A stretch of DNA of 64,000 nt, taken from NCBI RefSeq assembly GCF_946886895.1, contig NZ_CAMPJO010000005.1, positions 62,001-126,000 on the forward strand, read 5' to 3'. The position numbers and the translations under genes are program-made. Below the pieces are notes generated by a model that saw nothing but the letters and a program-made list of their open reading frames with translations, did no database searches and was not told where the DNA came from. Positions 57,047 to 64,000 of the stretch are shown one piece after another (position 1 is the stretch's first letter; each line of letters opens with the position of its first letter). The stretch comes from an uncultured Marinobacter sp. Its GTDB lineage: Bacteria; Pseudomonadota; Gammaproteobacteria; Pseudomonadales; Oleiphilaceae.

Positions 57047-57319
57047 TCAGGCAACCTGGCGCGCAATCCAGGAGTTGTAGCGGTTGGCCAGGGCGCGCAG
57101 ATAGCGCGCTTCGGCTTCGCCGGGGTTGCTCAGCACACCCTTGAAGATCCAGCCGCGTTCGTACAGTCCCAATACCCGCTGCTCATCATCCAGATTGACC
57201 CGCTGATTCAGTTTCTTGCAGATGGCATCCAGCAGTGGCAGCTTCTCGGGGCGCTTGATCGGGCCCTGACGGCTGTTCACCGGTTGATTGGCGGCACGTG
57301 GTGTCGGATGTCTTTTCAT
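57047..57319 (-). CDS. Hypothetical small basic protein
   Basis: A 90-residue basic protein starting MKRHPTPRAANQPVNSRQGP with a disordered N-terminus and a helical C-terminal half (LLDAICKKLNQRVNLDDEQR, then LRALANRYNSWIARQVA). I do not recognise it. It has a strong ribosome site AAGGGGAAC three bases before ATG 57319, choosing that start over 57355. A terminator-containing leader lies immediately upstream, so its expression may be attenuated. Confidence 0.65.
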   Translation of the reverse strand: MKRHPTPRAANQPVNSRQGPIKRPEKLPLLDAICKKLNQRVNLDDEQRVLGLYERGWIFKGVLSNPGEAEARYLRALANRYNSWIARQVA

Positions 57320-57347
57320 GATGTTCCCCTTGTCGTTTTGCGGCTGC

Positions 57348-57385
57348 AAAAACAAAACCCCGGAGCCAGAAGCAACCGGGGTTTT
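57348..57385 (-). terminator. Intrinsic terminator upstream of the small basic protein gene
   Basis: On the minus strand, the 10-base stem AAAACCCCGG / CCGGGGTTTT with a 12-base loop is followed by GTTTTT. It lies only 29 bases before the start codon at 57319, so any transcript from the promoter at 57558-57585 must read through it. Confidence 0.75.
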
Positions 57386-57437
57386 CGGAGAAGCGGACCC
57401 GGTCGCTGCGTAGGCTCCCGGGACTGACCGAAAGCCG

Positions 57438-57527
57438 TTAGATGTCTTTTACCAACGCGCGTACGGATTGCCCGTTGTGGCAACCCATGGCTGTGAAAAC
57501 AGTTAGCTGTGGAATCATTCTGGTCAT
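57438..57527 (-). CDS. Possible 29-residue small protein / leader peptide
   Basis: ATG at 57527 opens a frame that begins MTRMIPQLTVFTAMG, includes CHNGQSVRALVKDI and ends at TAA 57438-57440. It is inside the candidate leader RNA, 52 bases before the terminator stem. No clear ribosome binding site is visible, and such a frame can arise by chance, so translation is uncertain. I do not recognise the peptide. Confidence 0.35.
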   Translation of the reverse strand: MTRMIPQLTVFTAMGCHNGQSVRALVKDI

Positions 57528-57557
57528 ATCGGCTTTTTTGAGTTCGGTTCACTGCTC

Positions 57558-57585
57558 AGTGTATCGGTTAGCAGGCGGTTTGCAA
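57558..57585 (-). promoter_or_regulatory. Putative sigma-70 promoter for the leader RNA
   Basis: On the minus strand, TTGCAA (57580-57585) and TACACT (57558-57563) are 16 bases apart, each matching the -35 or -10 consensus at four of six positions. Transcription would start near 57550. Confidence 0.4.
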
Positions 57586-57717
57586 TAGCCCGGCGGCTTC
57601 GGCAAACGCGTACAGACGCGGGTGCCAGTGCCTGGCGATAATAACCAAGTCACGTGTTTTACGTTGTGCAATCCAGGGTGTCTGTTGTGTCGGACGCCCC
57701 ATGGATCTCTCCTTTCT

Positions 57718-57744
57718 ACGCAGCCTTCGGGCTGCGTTTTTTTT
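57718..57744 (+). terminator. Orphan UUCG intrinsic terminator
   Basis: ACGCAGCC-TTCG-GGCTGCGT, a perfect 8-base stem with the most stable tetraloop, followed by T7 on the plus strand. The nearest plus-strand gene ends at 57020, so this must end an unrecognised transcript, probably a small RNA lying within 57541-57744. No convincing promoter was found. Confidence 0.8.
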
Positions 57745-57747
57745 GGC

Positions 57748-58284
57748 TCAGGCCTGGTGGCTGTGGTTTGAAAGGGTGGTCCTCGGAAGATCCGGGTCTG
57801 TCACCCGTCCCCAGGTTTTGTGCAGGATCAGCGCATCATTGGCGGCCCGGTGAACCGGCAGCCCCAGCTCCGATATAACCTGCTGGCGTACCGGGGCCCA
57901 TTCGCGAACCTGCTGCGGGCCCAGTAGCATGGAGATGGATTCGAGCTGGAACTGAGGTTGAATGCCGGCCGCCCGGAACAGCCGGTGCAGCCAGAAGCTG
58001 TCGAAGGTCCAGGCGTCGCAGAATACCTGCTCCGGTAACAGTGCGTTCAGGCCACTGGCGACCTCCCGGACCTGGGCGCCTTCCGCCTCCAGGGTGGCGC
58101 GGGAAATGCCGTGGATCTGTTCCGCATTCTCGGACCAGTCCTGCCAGAGTACATGGGGGGCGATCAGCCAGCTGTGCAGATGGCCATCCGGCAGGCAAAT
58201 GCCGACCTCAATCGGATAGCTTGCGATCAGGTCGAGGCTGGAGGCCTCAAAATCGATAAATGCCGGGCTGAAGTCGGTGGCCAT
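57748..58284 (-). CDS. DEDD-type 3'-5' exonuclease family protein
   Basis: A 178-residue protein with DnaQ-like exonuclease motifs: FIDFEASSLD (ExoI, D and E), a middle WTFDSFWLHRLF segment with D (ExoII) and HRAANDALIL (ExoIII histidine and aspartate). It is too short for a polymerase proofreading domain with additional modules and probably trims RNA or short DNA. ATG 58284 is the family-like start; the open frame to 58353 is not. It is divergent from queC. Confidence 0.8.
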   Translation of the reverse strand: MATDFSPAFIDFEASSLDLIASYPIEVGICLPDGHLHSWLIAPHVLWQDWSENAEQIHGISRATLEAEGAQVREVASGLNALLPEQVFCDAWTFDSFWLHRLFRAAGIQPQFQLESISMLLGPQQVREWAPVRQQVISELGLPVHRAANDALILHKTWGRVTDPDLPRTTLSNHSHQA

Positions 58285-58448
58285 TGCGTCAGTCTGGTTG
58301 ATGGGTTGTTTTTCGTTGAGTTTACCCGCCCCACATCCGAGACGCGAACCCAACGTGTCCGTGCACTGTTACAATATGTCCACTCAATGTAAAAGCCCGA
58401 TGACACCGGCCAGTCCGGTGCGCGATGGGCGATGATCCGTTCACCCGA

Positions 58449-58472
58449 ATGACTGTCAGGGAGCCCGAATGA
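58449..58472 (+). CDS. Possible seven-codon upstream ORF overlapping the queC start
   Basis: ATG 58449 opens MTVREPE and stops at TGA 58470-58472, which overlaps the queC start codon as ATGA. The 12-base string CCCGAATGACTG is directly repeated at 58444-58455 and 58464-58475, so each copy carries a start codon. No ribosome site precedes the first copy. It may only be a duplication. Confidence 0.2.
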   Translation: MTVREPE

Positions 58473-59134
58473 CTGACACCGTGGTTGTAATCTATTCCGG
58501 AGGCATGGACTCCTTTACTCTGCTCCACGAGGCCCGGGCGCGGGGCCACCGGGTCCATGCCCTGTCCTTCAATTATGGCCAGCGCCATGTGCGGGAACTG
58601 GCCTGTGCCCGGTCGGTGTGCGCAGCCCTGGCCATCCCCCACAAGGTGATCGATATCCGCGCCATGGGTGAGGTGATGGCCGGCTCGTCCCTGACCTCGG
58701 ATCTTGAGGTGCCGGAGGGGCACTACGAGGAAGACAGCATGAAGGCCACGGTGGTGCCCAATCGCAACATGATCCTGCTGTCGCTGGCCACTGGCTACGC
58801 CGTGACCGTCGGCGCCGGCGCTGTGTGGTATGGCGCCCATGGCGGGGATCATGCCATTTACCCGGATTGCCGGCCGGAGTTTGTCGCCAGAATGGACGCG
58901 GTCTGCCGGGTGGCAAACTATGAGCCGGTGGCCGTTGAGGCGCCGTTCATGGCGCTGACCAAAGGCGACATTCTGGCCCGGGGCCTGGCGCTGGGTCTGG
59001 ACTATGCCCGGACCTGGACCTGCTACAACGGTCGCGAGCAGGCCTGTGGACGCTGTGGTTCCTGCGTCGAACGGCTGGAGGCGTTTGCCGAGAATGGTGT
59101 CTCTGATCCATTGTCCTATGAGGCGGGGTGCTGA
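58469..59134 (+). CDS. queC: 7-cyano-7-deazaguanine synthase
   Basis: This 221-residue enzyme converts 7-carboxy-7-deazaguanine to preQ0 with ATP and ammonia, in queuosine synthesis. The PP-loop SGGMDS is at residues 10-15, and the zinc site is formed by cysteines in [15 protein letters not shown] near the C-terminus. AGGGAG five bases before ATG 58469 sets the start. Its stop overlaps the queE start (TGATG), so the two are co-translated. Confidence 0.95.
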   Translation: MTDTVVVIYSGGMDSFTLLHEARARGHRVHALSFNYGQRHVRELACARSVCAALAIPHKVIDIRAMGEVMAGSSLTSDLEVPEGHYEEDSMKATVVPNRNMILLSLATGYAVTVGAGAVWYGAHGGDHAIYPDCRPEFVARMDAVCRVANYEPVAVEAPFMALTKGDILARGLALGLDYARTWTCYNGREQACGRCGSCVERLEAFAENGVSDPLSYEAGC

Positions 59135-59790
59135 TGTACCGGGTTAAGGAGGCGTTCTACACACTCCAGGGCGAAGGCGCCCAGGCGGGTCGTGCCGCGG
59201 TATTCTGCCGATTCAGCAAATGCAATCTGTGGACCGGCCGGGAAAAGGATCGCGGCTCGGCGGTCTGTCAGTTCTGCGATACGGATTTTGTTGGCACCGA
59301 CGGCCAGAATGGCGGTCGGTTTGCCACCGCCGAGGCGCTGGCGGCTCATATCCGTGCCCTGTGGCCGGAGGCGCCGGGTAGGCCCTATGTGGTCTGTACC
59401 GGGGGTGAGCCGTTGCTGCAGCTGGATGAGCCCCTGATTGCGGCATTTCACCGGGCAGGACTGGAAGTGGGGGTGGAAACCAACGGAACCCTGCCGGCGC
59501 CGGAAGGCATTGACTGGCTCTGTGTCAGCCCGAAGGCGGATGCGCCCGTGGTAATCACCACGTGTGATGAACTCAAGCTGGTGTACCCGCAGGTTCTGGC
59601 CATGCCGGAACGGTTTACCGGGATGGCGGCCCGGCATTTCTTCCTGTCGCCCATGGCCTCACCGTCCACATCTGACGGCGACACCGATCCGGTGAAACTC
59701 AGCAATACCCGTAAAGCCACCGAGTACTGCCTGGCCCATCCCCAATGGCGGCTGACACTGCAGATGCACAAAATAATCGGTATCGATTAA
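59134..59790 (+). CDS. queE: 7-carboxy-7-deazaguanine synthase (radical SAM)
   Basis: A 218-residue radical-SAM enzyme that makes 7-carboxy-7-deazaguanine from carboxytetrahydropterin. The iron-sulfur cysteines are C30, C45 and C48 (CX14CX2C), the longer spacing found in one QueE group; TGGEPLLQLDEP is the SAM-binding part, and CLAHPQWRLTLQMHKIIGI ends the protein. ATG 59134 is preferred over GTG 59128. It precedes QueC in the pathway. Confidence 0.95.
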   Translation: MYRVKEAFYTLQGEGAQAGRAAVFCRFSKCNLWTGREKDRGSAVCQFCDTDFVGTDGQNGGRFATAEALAAHIRALWPEAPGRPYVVCTGGEPLLQLDEPLIAAFHRAGLEVGVETNGTLPAPEGIDWLCVSPKADAPVVITTCDELKLVYPQVLAMPERFTGMAARHFFLSPMASPSTSDGDTDPVKLSNTRKATEYCLAHPQWRLTLQMHKIIGID

Positions 59791-59809
59791 GTCACCGGCG
59801 GATAACGGA

Positions 59810-60880
59810 TTACAGGGGCGCCGGGCTGGTTGACCGGATCGTCGCTGTCACCGGTCGGCGCGCCTCGGCACGGTAGTGGCTGGGGCTGTCTCCGGTCCAC
59901 CGTTTGAACGCCCGGGTGAAATTGGCGGCATCGGCGTACCCCAGGGCGTCGGCAATCTGGCCCAGGGTCATGCCGGTGTTTGCCAGCAGGTCCCCGGCCC
60001 GCTCCAGACGTACCTGGTCCACCAGGGTCTGGAAGCTGGCCTCTTCTTCCTGCAGACGGCGCTTCAGGGTGCGCTCGGAGACGAACAGTGTGCCGGCCAC
60101 CCGGGCGAGTTTGGGTGGAAACGGATGGCTGGTCTCGATGACCCGTCGAACCCGGCAGGCGAAGCCTGCATCTGCCGTCAGTTCCCGGAGCGCCTGCTCG
60201 CATTGGGCCCGGGCGGTGATTGCGAGTTGGTCATCGCTGAAGCGAACCGGCAGTGACAGGCTGGAGATGGGCACCACCAGAGCGTCCTCGGCGGCACCGT
60301 AGTCCACGGGCACGGCGATGCGCTGGCGGAAACGATGGAAATACGCCGGCTCCGGACCCCGGCGTTGAACCCGGGAGCCGGCGACCGGTGCCCCGGTCAA
60401 TTGTTCGCCCATGGTGACGCAGCCAAACAGCATGGCATCCAGGATAAAACCTTGCAGCGGGCCCAGATCGACTTCGCAGGAGACCGAGTAATGGACATGG
60501 CTGCTGCCCTTGCGCCGGGTGACCGTGAGGTGGGGCGCTCGCAGCGTCAGATAGCGGGTCATCAGGTCGAGGGCCTCCTGCAACGTCCGGCTACTCATAA
60601 CGGCCGTCCCGAGTGCACCGTGCAGGGGCAGTTTCAGTTCCCGGGCCAGCATGATACCGAGGCCCGGCTCGCCACTTTCGATCATCGCCCGGGTGACGAA
60701 CTCAGCCGCCTGGGACTGGCTGACCCTGAGGTCGGTGGATTTGAGCCTGACTGGGTCCAGGCCGACCCGGCGAAGCAGGTCCCGCTCATCCACACCGATA
60801 CGGTTCAGCAGTTCGGCCAACAGGTGCAGGTAGATGGCCGGCATGCCCAGGTCCTGGGTGATGGAGACGGAGGCGCGCAT
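59810..60880 (-). CDS. AraC-family transcriptional regulator
   Basis: A 356-residue regulator with an N-terminal arabinose-binding-like effector domain (about 10-230) and a C-terminal AraC helix-turn-helix pair (ARVAGTLFVSERTLKRRLQE and IADALGYADAANFTRAFKRW). ATG 60880 is preceded by GAGGATCC; the longer frame to 61006 is not family-like. It lies 43 bases after the alpha/beta hydrolase gene on the same strand and may be co-transcribed with it. The effector is unknown. Confidence 0.9.
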   Translation of the reverse strand: MRASVSITQDLGMPAIYLHLLAELLNRIGVDERDLLRRVGLDPVRLKSTDLRVSQSQAAEFVTRAMIESGEPGLGIMLARELKLPLHGALGTAVMSSRTLQEALDLMTRYLTLRAPHLTVTRRKGSSHVHYSVSCEVDLGPLQGFILDAMLFGCVTMGEQLTGAPVAGSRVQRRGPEPAYFHRFRQRIAVPVDYGAAEDALVVPISSLSLPVRFSDDQLAITARAQCEQALRELTADAGFACRVRRVIETSHPFPPKLARVAGTLFVSERTLKRRLQEEEASFQTLVDQVRLERAGDLLANTGMTLGQIADALGYADAANFTRAFKRWTGDSPSHYRAEARRPVTATIRSTSPAPL

Positions 60881-60923
60881 GGCAGGATCCTCGTTGTGTG
60901 CTGTTGTTGTTAGCGCGGTACGG

Positions 60924-61814
60924 TCAGCCGTTGTGCCGGGTGACGAATGCCGCCAGTGCCGAGGCGGACTTGCCCGGATTCTCGAGCATGGGAAGGTGTC
61001 CAACACCTTTAAAAACGATCACTTCCGCGCCCGGTGTGGCGCGCTCAAACCAGGCCACGCAACGGGTTGGTGTAATCACATCGCGGTCTCCCCACTGGAC
61101 TTGCAGCGGCGCAGTATGGCGTTCGAGATACCGTGCCGGAGCCAGGGCATCGGCCAGCATATCGTTAAAAATGTGGCGCAAGGCCGTTGTCCGTTGTAAC
61201 AGGTCCGGCCCCAACAGGCCCGTCATCGCCAGCCCGGATGCGGTTGGCTTGCCTGAACCGACGCTGTTGAACATCCGGTAGACGCCTTTCCAGTCCCGTG
61301 GGATCAGTATGTCATCCCGGTCAGACCGGACCGGAGCGTTCAGGTCGGCGTCCGGGTGCTCCGGAATGCCGGCACTGTTGAGCAGGGTCAGGGAACGCGG
61401 GGCGGTCCCGAGTTTGTGTGCCAGGATACTGGCGATGGCGCCCCCCATGGAGCTACCCACAAGGTGAACGTTCTCGGTGGGAAAACGCGCCAGCCAGTCC
61501 GCAAGCCTCACCGCCTGGGCTTCATAGCGGTAGCTCGCCTCTGGCCGGTAGTCGCTCTCGCCCAGTCCGGGCAGGTCGGGTACCAGAAGGTGCCAGTGCC
61601 GGGGCAGTCGGCGGAGCCAGAGCCCCCAGTTTTCCTTCATGGCGGCGAAGCCATGGATCAGCAGAACCGTGGGCCGGCCGGCCCCGGGTGTTCCCCGTTC
61701 CAGGTACACCATTCGGTGGCCATCCAGCGAGGTCTCGCGGCGTTCGGCCTTTAGCAGCCAGCGCTGGCCCGTGCGCGCGGCCGGCCAGAAATTCGGCATG
61801 GGAATGTTCATCAT
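60924..61814 (-). CDS. Alpha/beta-hydrolase fold protein
   Basis: A 296-residue hydrolase with the classical triad: oxyanion motif LLIHGFAAMKENW, nucleophile elbow GSSMGGA, aspartate in WGDRDVITP and histidine in GVGHLPM. The N-terminus (WPAARTGQRWLLKAERRETS) has no clear signal. Esterase or lipase activity is expected. The substrate is not apparent. Confidence 0.88.
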   Translation of the reverse strand: MMNIPMPNFWPAARTGQRWLLKAERRETSLDGHRMVYLERGTPGAGRPTVLLIHGFAAMKENWGLWLRRLPRHWHLLVPDLPGLGESDYRPEASYRYEAQAVRLADWLARFPTENVHLVGSSMGGAIASILAHKLGTAPRSLTLLNSAGIPEHPDADLNAPVRSDRDDILIPRDWKGVYRMFNSVGSGKPTASGLAMTGLLGPDLLQRTTALRHIFNDMLADALAPARYLERHTAPLQVQWGDRDVITPTRCVAWFERATPGAEVIVFKGVGHLPMLENPGKSASALAAFVTRHNG

Positions 61815-61954
61815 CTATCGGGCTCACATGGCAACGACTGTCCTTGCCAGTTTACTCCCGACAGTGGGCCGAACCTTGGCCTTGTCGCCGCACTGCCAGG
61901 GCATCCGGGCAACTGAGGGTAGCCAGGGGTTTCGGGACGGGCTGTAACCCGGTA

Positions 61955-63718
61955 CTAAAGCCGGATGTCGGTAATCACCGGGTTGTGATCCGAGGCCCGC
62001 CAGGGCATGGCATCCGGAACCCTTTCGGTTTGCTGGTAGCCCAGCGCCCGGGGCTCGGAAGCATTGACCCGCCAGACCCTGGCGCCCAGAATTCTCGGCC
62101 CCAGATCGGCGCTGGCCAGAGCGTAGTCCAGAGAGCCCCTGGCACCCCGGAAACGGTAGGTGTAGTGGCTGCAGGCTTCCGGAGTGCAGGGGTGAAACCG
62201 GTGCACCTGACTGGTGAAGCCATGCTGCCGGAATACCGCCAGGGGGTCTTCCTGATAATAGCTGTTGAGGTCGCCGGTAATCAGCGTGCCGGCCAGGTCT
62301 GGTGGTGTCGGCAGGGTTTCCAGCCAGCTGATAACGGCCTTCGCGGCCCGGGTCCGGCGTGCGGCATAGCATCCCTGGCCATCCTGCTGGTCGCGATCGT
62401 TTCCGGTGGCGCCCCGGCAGGATTTGGATTTCAGATGCGGGACGACGACCCGAACGGCCGTGCGGTGACCCTCGACCCGGAAAATCTGTGCCAGAGGGGG
62501 CCGACCGCTGCCCTGGAAGACGCCGTGGGTAAGGCGCTGGGGTTGAGCCACGGGAACGATGCGGTCCCGGCGATACAACAGGGCGGTGCGGATGGCGTCG
62601 GTACCATCGCCCTCGGCGGTTTCCACAAACTGCCACTGGGGCCCGAGGGCCCGGGTGAGCTCGGCGATGGCGCTGGTGCCACCGTAGCCGTCATTTTCCA
62701 GCTCCGCCAGCGCAAGAATGTCGGCTTCCGGCGCCCGGAGTAAGGCCACCAGCCTCCGCTGCTGTTGTTGAAAGTCAGCATGGGTACTGGCGCCCCTTGG
62801 CGTCGGGAACCCTTCCCCGTTGCCATCGCCGTTGAAATAATTGCCCAGATTCAGTGCCAGCACGCGGATGTGGGGTGCCGCAGGGCGGTCGGGCGCGGCG
62901 GGCCTGACATTGGCGGCGGTAAAGACGGGGGGTGACTCAGGCTGGATGCGCCAGTCCCCGAACCGGAAATCGAGGATGCCGGACAGGGAGTGAACCTGGT
63001 CTCCGGCACGGACGGTGTTGTCGATGCTCAGCCCGCCCGGTGGCCAGGGTACGGGTTGGGGTTGGCGGAGGCCACGGGCGTCATCGAGCAGGACCCGTTG
63101 CTGCCGGTTGCGCGCGGCCATTTTTGCGGCGCCGGGGCCGGGGGCCAGATATTCGGTGGCGATGACGATGTCGTCGGTGGCCAGTGTGAGCTCGCCGTAA
63201 CGGGCCAGGTTCCAGGTATCGACCACGGTGAGTGGGGGTGACCGCCGGATGCGCATGTTTTCGAGGGATTCCAGGGCATCCGGCCAGAGCAGGGTCAGCT
63301 CTTTCGGTGCCGGCAGCGCGTTGCCCCGACCACAGACGTTCAGGGCTTCAATGTCTGCCAGTTCGGTCAACCCGTGAAATTCCTTGACGGTACCGGTCAC
63401 TCTGAGGCGATCACCGAGCTCACCCGAGGTTCGTCCGGTGTAGACAAAGAGCGCTTCAGACGTGGCCGGGTCGCCGTCGGTCTCATGATCGGCCTGCTGC
63501 AGGTAGAAACCCCGGAAACCACCCGGCGTCCGGGTGTCGAGCGTCAGGATACCCTCCACGGTGGCCTGCTGCCCGGCCTTGGGCGAGGTTTTACCCGGGC
63601 CCTGAATGCTGGCGATGGGCGTCGCCGGCTGACCACACGCTGCCGAGGCCGCTTCGGTGAGTCCGAAGAGCAGCAGTGCAATGGGCAGGGCAGACGTACG
63701 ACCAGCCGTCAAGTTCAC
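61955..63718 (-). CDS. Secreted ExeM/NucH-type extracellular nuclease
   Basis: A 587-residue exported protein with a signal peptide (LLLFGLTEAASAACG), an N-terminal OB-fold-like region (about 40-130) and a C-terminal endonuclease/exonuclease/phosphatase domain (about 290-587). Nuclease motifs include ILALAELENDGYGG (Glu), LITGDLNSYYQEDP (Asp, Asn) and SLDYALAS with a final ASDHNPVITDIRL (Asp-His). The start is GTG 63718. Such enzymes degrade extracellular DNA for nutrients or to remodel biofilm. It follows the WYL regulator gene by 9 bases on the same strand. Confidence 0.9.
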   Translation of the reverse strand: MNLTAGRTSALPIALLLFGLTEAASAACGQPATPIASIQGPGKTSPKAGQQATVEGILTLDTRTPGGFRGFYLQQADHETDGDPATSEALFVYTGRTSGELGDRLRVTGTVKEFHGLTELADIEALNVCGRGNALPAPKELTLLWPDALESLENMRIRRSPPLTVVDTWNLARYGELTLATDDIVIATEYLAPGPGAAKMAARNRQQRVLLDDARGLRQPQPVPWPPGGLSIDNTVRAGDQVHSLSGILDFRFGDWRIQPESPPVFTAANVRPAAPDRPAAPHIRVLALNLGNYFNGDGNGEGFPTPRGASTHADFQQQQRRLVALLRAPEADILALAELENDGYGGTSAIAELTRALGPQWQFVETAEGDGTDAIRTALLYRRDRIVPVAQPQRLTHGVFQGSGRPPLAQIFRVEGHRTAVRVVVPHLKSKSCRGATGNDRDQQDGQGCYAARRTRAAKAVISWLETLPTPPDLAGTLITGDLNSYYQEDPLAVFRQHGFTSQVHRFHPCTPEACSHYTYRFRGARGSLDYALASADLGPRILGARVWRVNASEPRALGYQQTERVPDAMPWRASDHNPVITDIRL

Positions 63719-63727
63719 GCCATCGGC

Positions 63728-64000
63728 TTAGCTGAGGCCGGCGACGGCTTTCAGCGCCCGTTCCCGCTTGCTGCCGAACCCGAGTTGATCCGGGTTGGCC
63801 AGCTCCAGCTGCTGGATCAGCGGGTCCGGGTGGTGATTGTCCACGGCAATGCCAAGACGGGACAGCACATAGGGTGCCAGGGCGGCTCGGGTGTCCACCT
63901 CCAGGCAGCCCCGCTCCATGCCATAGTCCCGGGCGATGATGGCCTGCTGGGCGTCGGTCAGCCGTGGGTCCGGGGTGATGATCATGGTCACCTGCCGGTT
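63728..64000 (-). CDS. C-terminus of a WYL-domain transcriptional regulator (cut by window edge)
   Basis: The frame is open to the right edge and ends at 63728, giving about 90 residues. The sequence DAQQAIIARDYGMERG and LAPYVLSRLGIAV matches the extreme C-terminus of WYL-type (YafY-like) regulators. A GTG at 63991 could start a short protein, but continuation across the edge is more likely. The gene upstream part is outside the window. Confidence 0.75.
   Translation of the reverse strand, partial: NRQVTMIITPDPRLTDAQQAIIARDYGMERGCLEVDTRAALAPYVLSRLGIAVDNHHPDPLIQQLELANPDQLGFGSKRERALKAVAGLS

Larger units (their letters stand above)
57348..57550 (-). ncRNA. Candidate structured leader RNA or sRNA
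   Basis: The minus-strand transcript from about 57550 to 57348 would hold a small ORF (57438-57527) and a hairpin GGGTTGCC / GGCAATCC with a 6-base loop. Short GC-rich segments (plus coordinates 418-422 and 398-403 of 57,000) can pair with each other or with the terminator arm, the pattern of an attenuator. No known RNA family was recognised. The rest of the 428-base gap 57320-57747 carries no larger gene. Confidence 0.5.

Noticed and set aside
58285..58468. Possible preQ1 riboswitch upstream of queC
   Set aside because: Only a simple CACCGG/CCGGTG hairpin is present; the conserved loop and A-rich tail of a preQ1 aptamer are not seen.

Overview
The window looks like chromosomal DNA of a high-GC marine gammaproteobacterium, most likely Marinobacter or a close relative. 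This rests on the gene mix (caa3-type cytochrome oxidase cluster with SURF1, CtaA, CtaB and SCO; monomeric isocitrate dehydrogenase; an EctC; a TRAP transporter tied to 3-hydroxybutyrate genes; many c-di-GMP proteins) and not on any rRNA or database match. No rRNA, tRNA, CRISPR array, transposase or phage gene was seen.

Layout. 1-5,800: the end of an unidentified gene, a hairpin repeat, then a LysR regulator divergent from a DUF3311 / sodium symporter / M20 amidohydrolase / OprD-like porin module that probably imports and hydrolyses an N-acylated amino acid or similar compound. 5,800-9,450: Na+/H+ antiporter, DUF1653 protein and a 7TM diguanylate cyclase. 9,467-13,804: a tight four-gene minus-strand operon of a cupredoxin-like protein, a GGDEF-EAL protein, a DUF3034 protein and a lipid-anchored truncated haemoglobin. 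13,821-16,102: an unknown gene and a MATE exporter. 16,202-24,366: the cytochrome c oxidase locus, followed by hrpB and an ATP-grasp gene.

27,784-30,909: an ornithine/lysine decarboxylase behind an attenuator-like leader, then (opposite strand) an orphan ectoine synthase paired with an MFS transporter; the two clusters converge on a second copy of the hairpin repeat. 30,960-34,271: DUF3482 GTPase, DUF2868 and DUF6164 proteins. 34,272-44,492: a coherent 3-hydroxybutyrate regulon with oligomer hydrolase, sigma-54 activator, TRAP transporter DctPQM, hydroxybutyrate dehydrogenase and acetoacetyl-CoA synthetase. Two sigma-54 promoters share an upstream motif TGTCC-N8-GGACA, so one activator probably drives both the extracellular hydrolase and the uptake/catabolic operon.

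44,858-57,020: monomeric NADP-isocitrate dehydrogenase, YbaK, a PAS-GGDEF protein, a beta-lactamase-fold hydrolase, small unknowns, a lipoprotein, and a hybrid histidine kinase / membrane protein / single-domain response regulator set. 57,020-57,750 is mostly non-coding and holds a structured leader with a 29-codon small ORF and a terminator on the minus strand, plus an orphan UUCG terminator on the plus strand. 57,748-64,000: a DEDD-type exonuclease, queC-queE (queuosine precursor synthesis), an alpha/beta hydrolase with an AraC regulator, an ExeM-like secreted nuclease and the C-terminus of a WYL regulator cut by the window edge.

The best candidates for under-described biology are the decarboxylase attenuator, the sigma-54 regulon motif, the cupredoxin/c-di-GMP/DUF3034/haemoglobin operon, the orphan EctC-MFS pair, the covarying dispersed hairpin and the 57.4-kb leader RNA.
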